Assembly (NCBI RefSeq): GCF_000732725.1
Contig: NZ_JPNB01000002.1
Coordinates: 1,364,001 to 1,428,000 of the forward strand
Reading direction: 5' to 3'
Source of the DNA: Kineothrix alysoides
GTDB lineage: Bacteria > Bacillota > Clostridia > Lachnospirales > Lachnospiraceae
Length of the DNA: 64,000 nucleotides
Positions 33,798 to 43,547 of this stretch are shown here, piece by piece. Numbering within the stretch: the first letter of the stretch is position 1; each line of letters opens with the position of its first letter. Under the pieces are notes generated by a model, which saw only the letters and a list, made by a program, of their open reading frames with translations, was not told where the DNA came from and ran no database searches. Both the position numbers and the translations under genes were made by a program.

Positions 33798-35222
33798 TCA
33801 GTCTTCGTCATCAACATTCGTCTTCGCCAGCGAAAAGATAAATTCTGAGCCAACGCCCTGTGTGCTTATAACATTGATGTGCTCGCCATGAGCATGAATA
33901 ATTTCCTTTGTTATGGAAAGCCCCAGTCCGGTGCCTTTTTTATCCTTTCCTCTGGAGGAATCCGATTTATAGAAACGATCCCATACTAACTTCAAGTCTT
34001 CTTTTGGTATGCCGATACCGCTGTCCTTTACGGAAACAAATACCTTATTATTTTTTATATTGGTTTCAATCTTGATGACAGAGTCATGGTGGCTGAATTT
34101 AATGGCGTTATCCAAAAGATTGTATAGTACCTGCTGAATCTTTCCCATATCAGCATTGACATACATGGTATCGCCGGTAAGCACCAGCTCGATTGCGATT
34201 GTCTTGCTGCGGCAGGTCCCTTCAAAGGAAGCGGCCGTATTGCGGATGATGCGGTTCAGCTCGAAGTTAGTCCTGTCGAGTAACATTCCCTTTGTATTCA
34301 GGTTATTTAGAGCCAAAAGCCCATTTGTAAGCTTGTGCAGCCTATCCGTTTCATTTAAAACAATATTTAAATACTTTTCATGCATTTCAGGGGGAATCGT
34401 CCCATCCAGCATCGCCTCCAAATATCCTTTGATAGAGGTCAAAGGAGAACGGAAGTCGTGGGATACATTTGCCACAAATTTTTTCTGGTCATCCTCGGAA
34501 CGGGCAATTTCGCTGGCCATATAGGAAAGTGTGGCAGCGAGATAACCGATTTCATCCTCGCTGTCCACTTGAAACTCATAGTGCATATTGCCGCTGGCAT
34601 ATTGTTCGGTGGCTTCTGTGATTTTGCGAAGCGGCAGGTAAACCATCTCGGTAAAGAATATCAAAATAATAAGGGACAGCAAAAATAAGATAATCAGCAT
34701 AATATAGGAAATATTCAGCAGGCTGTCGCTGGAGGCACGGATATAGCTCATGGGCATATGAATCACTACATATCCCTTTACCTTAAAATTAGAGGTAATC
34801 GGAGCGAATACGCTCAAAGTCTCGTTATTGAAAGTATCGAAGAAGGTGCCTACCGTATAGTAAGATGCGGCGGTAACAGTAGCGTCAAAGTTCTTGATTA
34901 CTACTTCATTTGCCACGTCCACAGGAGCGGAGGAATCGAGAATCATACGGCCGGAAGGATTGATGATCCAAATGGTGGCGGACAGATAAGTGTCCAGAGC
35001 GTCCAACTGACTCTTTACCGTATCCAGCGAGGTCTCACTGTTATATAAATCCGAAGCGTAGGTATTGGCAATCAAGGTAGCTTCTTTATAGAGGGAATCC
35101 GCCTTTTCCCGCTTGATGTGCTCCAATGTCATACTGGAGACGAAGGTAGCAACTACGATAAAGCCGAAAAAACCGAAGATAATATATCCCAGGACGAATT
35201 TCAAGTAGAGAGTCTTTCTCAT
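33798..35222 (-). CDS. Sensor histidine kinase
   Basis: A 474-residue membrane kinase. A transmembrane segment near residue 10-30 and another near 165-190 flank an extracellular sensor. They are followed by a HAMP domain (LPLRKITEATEQYASG), the HisKA box (NVSHDFRSPLTSIKGYLEAM, phosphorylated His near 257), the N box (LLDNAIKFS), G1 (DSGIGIPKED) and G2 (GTGLGLSI). It is the partner of the response regulator just upstream on the same strand (20-nt gap). The signal is unknown. Confidence 0.93.
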   Translation of the reverse strand: MRKTLYLKFVLGYIIFGFFGFIVVATFVSSMTLEHIKREKADSLYKEATLIANTYASDLYNSETSLDTVKSQLDALDTYLSATIWIINPSGRMILDSSAPVDVANEVVIKNFDATVTAASYYTVGTFFDTFNNETLSVFAPITSNFKVKGYVVIHMPMSYIRASSDSLLNISYIMLIILFLLSLIILIFFTEMVYLPLRKITEATEQYASGNMHYEFQVDSEDEIGYLAATLSYMASEIARSEDDQKKFVANVSHDFRSPLTSIKGYLEAMLDGTIPPEMHEKYLNIVLNETDRLHKLTNGLLALNNLNTKGMLLDRTNFELNRIIRNTAASFEGTCRSKTIAIELVLTGDTMYVNADMGKIQQVLYNLLDNAIKFSHHDSVIKIETNIKNNKVFVSVKDSGIGIPKEDLKLVWDRFYKSDSSRGKDKKGTGLGLSITKEIIHAHGEHINVISTQGVGSEFIFSLAKTNVDDED

Positions 35223-35241
35223 AAAATTATCAGCTATCCTT

Positions 35242-35943
35242 TCACATTTTTACTTCGAATTTATAACCGATGCCCCATATAGTAGCAATGCGCCACGTAT
35301 CATGGTCTTTTATTTTTTCCCGAAGTCGCTTGATATGTACGTCTACGGTTCTCGTATCTCCTATATACTCGTACCCCCAGATTTGATCGAGCAACTGCTC
35401 TCTGGTGAACACGTGGTTAGGAGAAGCCGCGAGAAAATACAAAAGTTCCAACTCTTTGGGAGGCATATCCACTGTATTTCCCATATAGACAACGGAATAA
35501 TTGGTTTGGTTGATGATGAGATTGGGGTATTCCACACTTTTTACGTCCGAGGCTTCGGAAACTGAGGTTATAGGTTTGTAGCGGCGAAGAACCGCTTTAG
35601 CCCTTGCTACCAATTCCTTGGAGTCAAATGGCTTTTCCATGTAGTCGTCAGCACCCAGCTCCAAGCCGAGAACCTTGTCGAAAATTTCCCCCTTGGCCGA
35701 CAGCATAATAATCGGAATTGAAGATTTGGCACGTACCTCCCGGCATACCTGATAGCCATCGATACCCGGAAGCATCAAATCCAAAAGAATCAGATTCGGA
35801 CTGAAGGTATCTACGGCCGTAAGTGCGGATTCCCCGTCGTTTACAATCATTGTCTCAAAGCATTCCTTTGTAAGATAAAGGGCAATTAACTCCGCTATGT
35901 TGTTGTCGTCATCTACAATTAAAATTTTCTGTTTATTAACCAT
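35242..35943 (-). CDS. OmpR/PhoB-family response regulator
   Basis: A 233-residue regulator. The receiver has the acidic pair in LIVDDDNNIAEL, the phosphoacceptor in LILLDLMLPGIDG and the Lys in YMEKPFDSKEL. The C-terminal winged-helix domain contains ELLYFLAASPNHVFTREQLL and TVDVHIKRLREKI. It is the first gene of the two-gene operon with the kinase. GGGAGGGTAATTACA precedes its ATG. Confidence 0.94.
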   Translation of the reverse strand: MVNKQKILIVDDDNNIAELIALYLTKECFETMIVNDGESALTAVDTFSPNLILLDLMLPGIDGYQVCREVRAKSSIPIIMLSAKGEIFDKVLGLELGADDYMEKPFDSKELVARAKAVLRRYKPITSVSEASDVKSVEYPNLIINQTNYSVVYMGNTVDMPPKELELLYFLAASPNHVFTREQLLDQIWGYEYIGDTRTVDVHIKRLREKIKDHDTWRIATIWGIGYKFEVKM

Positions 35944-35998
35944 TGTAATTACCCTCCCGGTATTTTAATGATGGTCGGCATATGAAAAATGCCGTAGC

Positions 35999-38374
35999 TT
36001 ATGATTTAAAAGTTGCAATGGTAACGCCTGCGTCTCCTTCTCCAAATTCACCCAAGCGATAAGACTCTACATATTTCGCCTTCTTCAAGTGTTTCTGTAC
36101 GGCATTCCGCAATGCCCCGGTGCCCTTTCCGTGTACGATGCGCACACTGGGAAGATGGGCCAGATAGGCATCGTCCAGATATTTGTCCAGTTCTGCCAAG
36201 GCTTCGTCTACTGTCTTGCCCAATAAATTGATTTCCGTAGAAATGTGGTAAGATTTAGACATCTTTATCTTGCTGCCGCCGGAACGCTGCAAGACCGGTG
36301 AAGACACCGCCTCGTCATCAAAAAGAACTAAATCCTTGATGTTTACTGCCGAACGTATGATACCGCATTGTACGAAAAGGTTCCCCTTATGATCAGGCAG
36401 AGAGCTTACCGTTCCTTTGAGGCCCATAGATAAAATCTTTACACCGTCACCCAGCTTAAGCTGATCCGGCGTCAACTGCTTTTTCTGAGGTTGGGCGGAC
36501 TTTAAGGCGAGCTTATCATTTTTCTGGGAAATTTTGTCCCGCACCTTTTCCCGGGATTTCTCCAAATCCTTCATGGAAGCTCCCGGTCCGGCTTTCTGGA
36601 AGACACGGATCGTTTCGTCGGCAACATCCTTTGCCTCTTGCAAAATGTCTCGTGCCTTCTCATTCGCCTCGCGCAGAATTCGCTCTCTGGTCTCATCTAT
36701 TTTTTCCTGCTTGGACTTTAGCTGCTCCTTGAGGTTCTTGATCTCCTCCTTGTAAGAGGCGATTTCAAGCTGCTCCTTCTCTATAGTGATGCGGCTATTC
36801 TCCAAGCCGGAAATCAAATCCTCGAAGCTTTCCTTTTCCTGACTGATCTGTTCTCTGGCTGCGTCGATAATATAATCGGGAAGCCCCAGCTTTGAGGAAA
36901 TGGCGAAGGCGTTGCTTTTGCCCGGGATGCCGATCAATAAACGGTAAGTGGGCTGCAGCGTATTGATATCGAATTCACAGCAGGCATTTTCCACGTTCGG
37001 GGTAGAAAGTGCGTATACTTTTATTTCGCTGTAATGAGTGGTAGCCATGGTACGTATTTGCTTCTTATGAAGATTGTCCAATATGGCGATGGCAAGGGCC
37101 GCGCCTTCCGTAGGGTCTGTTCCCGCGCCGAGCTCGTCGAACAGGCAGAGGGAATTCTCATCCGCATTTTTCAGTATAGAGACGATACTCGTCATATGGG
37201 AGGAAAAGGTACTCAAGTTCTGCTCGATGCTCTGCTCATCTCCGATATCCGCATAGACCTCGGTAAAAATAGAAAGCTCCGAGCGATCCAAGGCAGGTAT
37301 GTGAAGCCCGGCCTGTCCCATTAGGGTAAACAATCCGACCGTTTTTAGAGAAACGGTCTTGCCGCCGGTGTTCGGTCCGGTAATAATAAGCAAATCGAAA
37401 TCCTTACCTAGATAAATATCGATAGGAACCACCCTTTTCTTATTCAGAAGAGGATGTCGGCCTTTGCGGATATTTATATAACGGCTGTTATTAAATATAG
37501 GGACGGTAGCATTCTGTTCCATAGCGAGGGATGCCTTGGCAAAGATAAAATCGAGTGAGGTCATAATTTCCTGATTCTGAGAGAGCGCTTCAATATGCTC
37601 GGAAGCTTGAATGCTCAGATTTGCCAGAATAATTTCGATTTCTTCCTGTTCCTTCAGCTCCAGCTCTTTTAGCTGGTTATTCAGGCTTACAATAGCGGCC
37701 GGCTCGATAAATAAAGTGGAGCCGGTAGAGGACTGATCGTGAATCATACCGGGAACCTGCCCCTTGTGTTCTACTTTGACGGGAATACAATAACGGTTGT
37801 TACGCATCGTAATTACCGCGTCCTGAAGGTAAGTACGGTAAGAACCGTTTACCATAGCGTTAAGCTGGGAATGGATTTTATCTCCGGTAAGCATCATGCT
37901 TCTTCGAATGTGCTTTAAGGTGGAGCTGGCATCATCGCTGATTTCTTCTTCCGAAAGAATACAGCGGCGGATTTCGTTCGCAAGAGGAGTCAAAGGCTCC
38001 AAGCCTTCAAAAAACTCGTCCAGAGAATCTTTAAAGTCACCATCCCGTTCGCTTCGCCCGTAGGCTTTAATTCGGTTGACATTTTCCAGTAAGCCGGCAA
38101 TTTTCAATAATTCGGCAGTGGATAAGGAGCTTCCGATGCTGAGAGATTTCAGAGTATATCCCAGATCCTTATTGCCTCCAAAGGAGGTGGAGCCTTTCTT
38201 AAATAAGCGGGACAGGGCGTCCGAAGTCTGCCTCTGTGCTTCGTTGATCGCATCTAAATCAGTAAGAGGCTGTAAATCACGGCACAGCCCGCGCCCCAAA
38301 TCGGAGGAAGCCTTTTCCACCAGCATGCCTATGATTTTGTTATATTCTAATGTTCGTAATACTTTCTCGTTCAT
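35999..38374 (-). CDS. mutS2: MutS2 (endonuclease / ribosome-collision factor)
   Basis: A 791-residue protein of full family length. It has MutS core and lever regions, Walker A (TGPNTGGKTVSLKT) near 335, Walker B (LFDELGAGTDPTEG), a long coiled coil (about 520-610) and a C-terminal Smr nuclease domain (LLGKTVDEALAELDKYLDDA; VRIVHGKGTGALR). MutS2 suppresses recombination and, in Bacillus, acts on collided ribosomes. It has no mismatch-recognition domain, as expected for MutS2. Confidence 0.96.
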   Translation of the reverse strand: MNEKVLRTLEYNKIIGMLVEKASSDLGRGLCRDLQPLTDLDAINEAQRQTSDALSRLFKKGSTSFGGNKDLGYTLKSLSIGSSLSTAELLKIAGLLENVNRIKAYGRSERDGDFKDSLDEFFEGLEPLTPLANEIRRCILSEEEISDDASSTLKHIRRSMMLTGDKIHSQLNAMVNGSYRTYLQDAVITMRNNRYCIPVKVEHKGQVPGMIHDQSSTGSTLFIEPAAIVSLNNQLKELELKEQEEIEIILANLSIQASEHIEALSQNQEIMTSLDFIFAKASLAMEQNATVPIFNNSRYINIRKGRHPLLNKKRVVPIDIYLGKDFDLLIITGPNTGGKTVSLKTVGLFTLMGQAGLHIPALDRSELSIFTEVYADIGDEQSIEQNLSTFSSHMTSIVSILKNADENSLCLFDELGAGTDPTEGAALAIAILDNLHKKQIRTMATTHYSEIKVYALSTPNVENACCEFDINTLQPTYRLLIGIPGKSNAFAISSKLGLPDYIIDAAREQISQEKESFEDLISGLENSRITIEKEQLEIASYKEEIKNLKEQLKSKQEKIDETRERILREANEKARDILQEAKDVADETIRVFQKAGPGASMKDLEKSREKVRDKISQKNDKLALKSAQPQKKQLTPDQLKLGDGVKILSMGLKGTVSSLPDHKGNLFVQCGIIRSAVNIKDLVLFDDEAVSSPVLQRSGGSKIKMSKSYHISTEINLLGKTVDEALAELDKYLDDAYLAHLPSVRIVHGKGTGALRNAVQKHLKKAKYVESYRLGEFGEGDAGVTIATFKS

Positions 38375-38535
38375 ATGATCCTTTTCTTTTTCCTGACTGA
38401 TAATTTTTATTGGATTATTTCACGGTATTTGGCGGCGTCCGGCGTTAAAAAGCCGAAGAAGAGATTTTTATCTAGTATATCATAGGAGAGAGAAAATTAC
38501 TATCGGCGAAGAGGGGAGTTTGGCAAAGATTTATT

Positions 38536-38814
38536 GTTACTGTTCACTCCGTTCACAGCAACCATGATTTCTGCATTTGAATTCGCTGCGCGAAGCAGAA
38601 ATCATCTCTTGTGTCACGTTCTTACGCAGCTTAGCAGCAAGTGCTAAGTAACAGTTCAGCCTCCAATACCGCGAAGCCAAAATTGCATCTCTGTGCAATT
38701 TTGCGAGGGCTGTAAGCGCCAAAATGCAGTTTTATCGCATTTTGTGTGCATATATGTTGCAGTTTAGCCGAGGGCTGAACTGTAACAGTGCTAAGCCGCT
38801 GTGTGAACAGTAAC
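38536..38814. repeat. Composite MITE-like element (outer unit)
   Basis: The ends GTTACTGTTCAC (38536-38547) and GTGAACAGTAAC (38803-38814) are perfect 12-bp inverted repeats. Inside are further palindromes (for example GATTTCTGC/GCAGAAATC at about 38567-38603) and a second, nested element. A truncated relative without the nested element occurs at 18422-18490 in opposite orientation. No coding potential was recognised. The element fills most of the gap between mutS2 and the HtrA-like gene; 38375-38535 shows nothing else. Confidence 0.75.
38648..38786. repeat. Nested MITE-like element (inner unit, 139 bp) with 8-bp target duplication
   Basis: The ends GTAACAGTTCAGCC (38648-38661) and GGCTGAACTGTAAC (38773-38786) are inverted repeats with one mismatch. 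AGTGCTAA flanks both sides (38640-38647 and 38787-38794), an 8-bp target duplication. Internal stems include CAAAATTGCA/TGCAATTTTG and AAAATGC/GCATTTT. A partial copy lies at 26549-26644. Confidence 0.75.
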
Positions 38815-38883
38815 TTTACTTTAACCTAAAAACAAGATATACTTATGGATGTTACGATAACCTGCACATGAAAATGAAAAGGT

Positions 38884-40242
38884 ATGATTACTGAAATGGA
38901 ACAAAACAAAGAGACAAGGCAGGAAAATGGCGTGAATACGCCGGATTCCGATTTTATAACGGAAAAGATAAAGCAGAGGCCGATCGATAAAAAAAAGCTT
39001 CTTCGCAGAACAGTGATAACGGCGGCGATGGCGGTGATATTTGCGCTGGTAGCCTGTCTTACCTTCTTGATCCTGGAGCCGGTACTCAGCAATTGGCTCT
39101 ATCCGGAGGAAGAGCCGGCACCGATTGAGCTTCCGGCGGAAACGGAGGAGATGCTCCCGGAGGATATGATTGTAGACGATTCCGAGATGGTACAGGAAGA
39201 GTCGCCTGCGGAAGTAAAGCTTCAGGATGAACAGATTGCTCAGGTTCTGGACAACATCAGCCTGGATGTGGATGATTATCTTGCTATGTACAGCGATTTG
39301 GCAGCGGCAGCGAAGTCGGCAGCGAAATCTGTCGTCACCGTTACCGCCTCCGTCTCAAATCTCGACTGGTGGGGTGACCCCTATGAGAGCAAGGACCAGA
39401 CGTCCGGTATTATTGTGGCGGATCAGGGAAAGGAAATATTCATCCTTGTCAATTATGAGAAGCTGGAAGATGCGGAGACGATCATGGTGACCTTCGGCAG
39501 CGGAGAGCAGGTTCAGGCACAGCTTAAGCTGAAGGACAGCAATACGAAGCTGGCGGTCATTTCTGTGGCGGAAAGCGATGTGGATAAGGAGACGCTGGAG
39601 GGTATCGTTCTTGCCGATCTGACGGGGAGCTCCAGTAACAGCGCCATAGTCGGAAGGCCGGTGATTGCGGTAGGAAGTCCCCTGGGAACTAGTGATTCCG
39701 TCTGTTATGGAATTGTTACCTCTAATAATACGACTCTGAATATGATAGATTCTTGTTATAAAGTGATAACAACGGATATTTACGGGAGCAGAGAGGCGTC
39801 AGGCGTGCTCGTTAACTTAAGCGGGCAGGTGTTAGGAATCATTGACAACACCTACAACAGCGAGGATATGCAGAATCTCGTGTCGGCCATAGGCATTACA
39901 GAGCTTCGCAGAAAAATAGAAAAAATGAGCAATGAGAAAGAGCAGGCATATCTCGGAACTTACGGAACCGACGTGACAATCGACGCTAATGAAAGGCTGG
40001 GCGTACCATACGGAGCTTATATTACGGAAATAGAGCTAGATTCTCCGGCTATGGCAGCGGGGATACAGAGCGGTGATATTATAACGGCAATAGGAGAAAA
40101 AGAAATTAAAACCTATGGAGACCTGGTAGGAGCAATGATTGAATTGCAGCCGAATGAAAGCGCTGCTATTACTTTGATGAGGCAGGGGCCGGAGGAATAT
40201 ATGCAGATGGAAGTAGATGTAACATTAGGAAAATTAGAATAA
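38884..40242 (+). CDS. HtrA-like membrane-anchored pseudoprotease with PDZ domain
   Basis: A 452-residue protein. It has a cytoplasmic charged start, one membrane helix (residues about 43-65), an acidic Pro/Glu linker, a trypsin-like domain (about 145-345) and a C-terminal PDZ domain (GAYITEIELDSPAMAAGIQS). The catalytic residues of HtrA seem lost: the His position reads ILVNYEKL instead of LTNYHV, the Asp position reads NTKLAVISV, and the Ser motif GNSGGP reads REASGV. It is therefore probably a non-proteolytic sensor or scaffold. The start may be 38884 or 38896. Confidence 0.82.
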   Translation: MITEMEQNKETRQENGVNTPDSDFITEKIKQRPIDKKKLLRRTVITAAMAVIFALVACLTFLILEPVLSNWLYPEEEPAPIELPAETEEMLPEDMIVDDSEMVQEESPAEVKLQDEQIAQVLDNISLDVDDYLAMYSDLAAAAKSAAKSVVTVTASVSNLDWWGDPYESKDQTSGIIVADQGKEIFILVNYEKLEDAETIMVTFGSGEQVQAQLKLKDSNTKLAVISVAESDVDKETLEGIVLADLTGSSSNSAIVGRPVIAVGSPLGTSDSVCYGIVTSNNTTLNMIDSCYKVITTDIYGSREASGVLVNLSGQVLGIIDNTYNSEDMQNLVSAIGITELRRKIEKMSNEKEQAYLGTYGTDVTIDANERLGVPYGAYITEIELDSPAMAAGIQSGDIITAIGEKEIKTYGDLVGAMIELQPNESAAITLMRQGPEEYMQMEVDVTLGKLE

Positions 40243-40263
40243 ATAAAGGAATAGGAAATTCAT

Positions 40264-41208
40264 ATGAAATATTTAAAAGATTATAATGAAGGCGACAGAA
40301 TCTTCGACATTTATTTATGCAAATTCAGGCAGTCGGCGGTTACGAAGAACGGAAAGTCCTATGATAACGTGATTTTACAGGATAAAACGGGTACGGTGGA
40401 TGCTAAAATATGGGACCCTAACAATCCGGGAATCGGTGACTTCGATACGCTGGATTATATCGAGGTATACGGAGACGTAACGAGCTTCCAGGGGGCTTTA
40501 CAGGTCAATGTGAAGCGCATCAGAAAGTGCCAGGAGGGTGAATACGATCCCGCGGATTATCTTCCGGTAAGCAGTAAGAACATTGAAGAAATGTATAGAG
40601 AACTTTTGGGGTACATAAATGCCATTGAAAATAAGCATTTAAAAAGACTGATGGAAGCATTTTTCGTGGATGATACGGACTTTATTAAGGCTTTCAAGCA
40701 GTCTTCCGCGGCAAAAACAGTGCATCACGGCTTTGTAGGAGGCTTGCTCGAGCATACGCTTGGAGTGACCAAACTGTGTGACTATTATTGTACGGCATAT
40801 CCCCTTTTGAAGAAAGACTTGCTTATCAGCGCAGCTATCTGCCATGACATTGGAAAAACGAAAGAGTTATCTCTTTTTCCTGAAAATGATTACACAGAGG
40901 ACGGACAATTTCTCGGTCATATTGTTATGGGAACGGAGATGATCGGAGAAAAAATAAGAAAGATAGATGGATTCCCTGCACTTTTGGCGGCAGAACTAAA
41001 GCACTGTATTTTGGCTCATCACGGCGAATATGAATTCGGTTCCCCGAAGAAGCCTGCAATTATCGAGGCGGTGGCCTTGAATTTCGCGGACAATACGGAC
41101 GCTAAAATACAGACCTTCACGGAGATTCTGAATGGTACTGCCGAAACAGGATGGCTAGGTTATAACCGGCTGTTCGAATCTAATTTAAGAGGAACCAGGC
41201 TGGAATAA
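40264..41208 (+). CDS. yhaM: 3'-5' exoribonuclease YhaM
   Basis: A 314-residue enzyme with an N-terminal OB-fold (KSYDNVILQDKTGTVDAKIW) and a C-terminal HD domain. The HD metal residues are in VHHGFVGGLLEHTLGV, ICHDIGKTKEL and LKHCILAHHGEYEFG. It degrades RNA from the 3' end in Gram-positives. It follows the HtrA-like gene by 21 nt. Confidence 0.92.
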   Translation: MKYLKDYNEGDRIFDIYLCKFRQSAVTKNGKSYDNVILQDKTGTVDAKIWDPNNPGIGDFDTLDYIEVYGDVTSFQGALQVNVKRIRKCQEGEYDPADYLPVSSKNIEEMYRELLGYINAIENKHLKRLMEAFFVDDTDFIKAFKQSSAAKTVHHGFVGGLLEHTLGVTKLCDYYCTAYPLLKKDLLISAAICHDIGKTKELSLFPENDYTEDGQFLGHIVMGTEMIGEKIRKIDGFPALLAAELKHCILAHHGEYEFGSPKKPAIIEAVALNFADNTDAKIQTFTEILNGTAETGWLGYNRLFESNLRGTRLE

Positions 41209-41226
41209 GGACAGCGAGAACCAGAT

Positions 41227-42657
41227 ATGGAGAACGGAATGGAATATAAAAAGAATGACATTCTTACGGTGACAATTGAAGATATGGGCAGCGATGGAGA
41301 GGGTATAGGTAAGGTTGACGGCTATACCCTTTTTATTAAGGATGCGGTTATCGGAGATGTGGTGACCTGTAAGATTATGAAAGCGAAGAAAAACTATGCA
41401 TATGCCCGGCTGGAAAAGGTAATGGAGCCTTCCTCCCTTCGTACCGCGCCGGTCTGCAAATACCATAAGCAGTGCGGCGGCTGTCAGCTTCAAGCTATGA
41501 GTTATGAAGCTCAGCTTAAATATAAGCAGAATAAGGTGCGAAATAATCTTATAAGAATCGGCGGTTTTGACAAGGAATTTGTAGACCATATTATGGAGCC
41601 TGTTGTCGGTATGGAGAATCCGTATCATTACCGAAACAAGGCACAGTTTCCGGTAGGAACGGATAAAGACGGAAACTTGATCACAGGATTCTATGCAGGA
41701 AGGACCCATGATATTATTGCCAATACCGACTGCGCTCTCGGAGTGAAGGAAAATAAGGAAATTTTGGAGACAGTTCTTCGCTACATGAAGGAAAACGGTA
41801 TAACAGCTTATGATGAGAAGACGGGAAAGGGAATCGTAAGGCACATTTTGATTCGCAAGGGATTTACAAGCGGCGAGATCATGGTGTGCCTTGTAATCAA
41901 TACTTCCAAACCGCTTCCTGCTCAGGAAAAGCTGATTGGACTTCTGCAAGAGATACCGGGAATGACAAGCGTGTCAGTAAGTATCAACACAGAACGTACC
42001 AATGTGATTATGGGAAAAGAAGTGCGCACCATATGGGGCGAGGACACGATAACCGATACGATCCACGTGAGGAATACCTCGGATTTCTCTCTGACGGATA
42101 AAGGGATTTCTTTTCACATATCGCCGTTATCTTTTTATCAGGTAAATCCGGTACAGACAGAGAAACTTTACAGCCTTGCCTTGGAATATGCGGGGCTTAC
42201 GGGTCAGGAGACTGTGTGGGACTTATACTGCGGCATTGGAACGATTTCGCTGTTTCTCGCAGGAAAGGCAAAGCGGGTTTACGGAGTAGAAATAGTGCCT
42301 CAGGCAATTGAAGATGCCAGAAAGAATGCCGAATTTAACCAAATCACAAATGTGGAATTCTTTACAGGCAAAGCGGAAGAGGTACTTCCCGAGAAGTATG
42401 AACAGGAAGGAATCCATGCGGATGTCATCGTCGTTGACCCTCCGAGGAAGGGCTGTGACCAGGCCTGCCTCGATACGATGCTCAAGATGCAGCCGGAACG
42501 CATTGTCTATGTGAGCTGCGACTCCGCCACACTGGCCAGGGACTTGAAGGTGCTGTGTGATGGTGGGTATGAAATTGTGAGGGGGAGAGCGGTGGATCAG
42601 TTTGGGGGGACAGTGCATGTTGAGAGTGTCGTGTTGATGACGAGGAAGGATGGCTGA
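41227..42657 (+). CDS. rlmD: 23S rRNA (uracil-C5)-methyltransferase, RlmD/RumA family
   Basis: A 476-residue enzyme. The N-terminal TRAM domain spans residues 10-65. Fe-S cysteines are in APVCKYHKQCGGCQLQAM. The AdoMet-binding motif is VWDLYCGIGTISLFLA. The catalytic nucleophile Cys lies in RIVYVSCDSATLARDL and the active-site Asp in VVDPPRKGC. It methylates uracil in rRNA; the exact position (1939 or another) cannot be fixed by eye. It is probably in one operon with yhaM (18-nt gap). Confidence 0.9.
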   Translation: MENGMEYKKNDILTVTIEDMGSDGEGIGKVDGYTLFIKDAVIGDVVTCKIMKAKKNYAYARLEKVMEPSSLRTAPVCKYHKQCGGCQLQAMSYEAQLKYKQNKVRNNLIRIGGFDKEFVDHIMEPVVGMENPYHYRNKAQFPVGTDKDGNLITGFYAGRTHDIIANTDCALGVKENKEILETVLRYMKENGITAYDEKTGKGIVRHILIRKGFTSGEIMVCLVINTSKPLPAQEKLIGLLQEIPGMTSVSVSINTERTNVIMGKEVRTIWGEDTITDTIHVRNTSDFSLTDKGISFHISPLSFYQVNPVQTEKLYSLALEYAGLTGQETVWDLYCGIGTISLFLAGKAKRVYGVEIVPQAIEDARKNAEFNQITNVEFFTGKAEEVLPEKYEQEGIHADVIVVDPPRKGCDQACLDTMLKMQPERIVYVSCDSATLARDLKVLCDGGYEIVRGRAVDQFGGTVHVESVVLMTRKDG

Positions 42658-42838
42658 AAGGCCTAGATACTGGGAGCTTTTGGAGGATTAATGGAACGGC
42701 AAGGCTGGTTAATAACTATCCAATTCTTTCAATGTTATGCCGTTAGATGCATTCCAATATTGCCGTTTGTGCTGTGCTGATTATACTGCATTCTTCTGAT
42801 GGCTTATTTAAAAAACAGTGGCTTTGTAAAGATAAATG

Positions 42839-42897
42839 GGGAGTGTAGGCGAGAAAGTGTGGTTCGTTTTGGCTCACATACTCCGGCTTACACTCCC
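42839..42897. terminator. Large stem-loop between convergent genes
   Basis: GGGAGTGTA-G-GC pairs with GC-T-TACACTCCC, and an inner GTGTG/CACAT stem extends it. It lies just after the TetR stop on one side and about 180 nt after rlmD on the other. T-runs are poor. Confidence 0.5.
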
Positions 42898-42920
42898 TTG
42901 GTAGAATCAAGAATATGGTC

Positions 42921-43499
42921 TTACTGACCAATCATTCCATACAAAATTAAGTGATACAATTCTCTGGAATTTGCTTTATACTCCTCTTGTGTTTTCCATG
43001 CAGCCTGCACTTGAGAAGCCGCAAGCAAAAAATGAAGAATGGTATCCGTGGCAATAGAAGGATTAATGACACCCTCTGATTTGCCAGATTCAATAAATAC
43101 AGAAATAACATCCAGCCGTATTTTACTCATTTCTCTACCCAGCAATTCAACAAAAACTTTATCTTCTAATGCTTCTTGTGAAAAATTCTCAGCTAAAAGT
43201 TCGTGGGGTTTCTCTGCACAAAGGGTTACTGCACGCAGCAATCTATCCTTAAAACTCATTTCCTCATACAATAAGGAGGATACCATTTCTTGCACTTCTC
43301 CTAGAAGTGCAGATGCACATTCTTTGACCAGATTTTCTTTATTCTGAAAGTAATTATAAATGGAAACAGCAGATACCTCGGCGCATGCCGCTATTTCATT
43401 GATGCTGGTATTGGTATATCCTTTTGTGCGGAACAGCTCTAAAGACGCTTTTATAATTGCATCTTTTTTCTTTTGTGTGCGAATCTCATATTTACTCAT
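42921..43499 (-). CDS. TetR-family transcriptional regulator
   Basis: A 192-residue repressor. The N-terminal helix-turn-helix is at about residues 10-50 (KDAIIKASLELFRTKGYTNT then EIAACAEVSAVSIYNYFQNK). The C-terminal helical domain is the ligand part, of unknown specificity. The start at 43499 is chosen for GAGGTGACAGG before ATG. It is divergent from the PanE-like gene with two matching palindromes between them, so it probably represses both. Confidence 0.9.
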   Translation of the reverse strand: MSKYEIRTQKKKDAIIKASLELFRTKGYTNTSINEIAACAEVSAVSIYNYFQNKENLVKECASALLGEVQEMVSSLLYEEMSFKDRLLRAVTLCAEKPHELLAENFSQEALEDKVFVELLGREMSKIRLDVISVFIESGKSEGVINPSIATDTILHFLLAASQVQAAWKTQEEYKANSRELYHLILYGMIGQ

Positions 43500-43547
43500 C
43501 CTGTCACCTCTATCAAATAAGATATTCTTAGTATAGCACATTTTTGA

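Noticed and set aside
38537-38722. 61-codon open frame inside the composite repeat
   Set aside because: The region is explained by inverted repeats and target duplications; the frame is not kept in the copies at 18422 and 26549.
41185-41949. Minus-strand open frame (254 codons) opposite rlmD
   Set aside because: Fully antisense to a well-supported methyltransferase gene with intact motifs.
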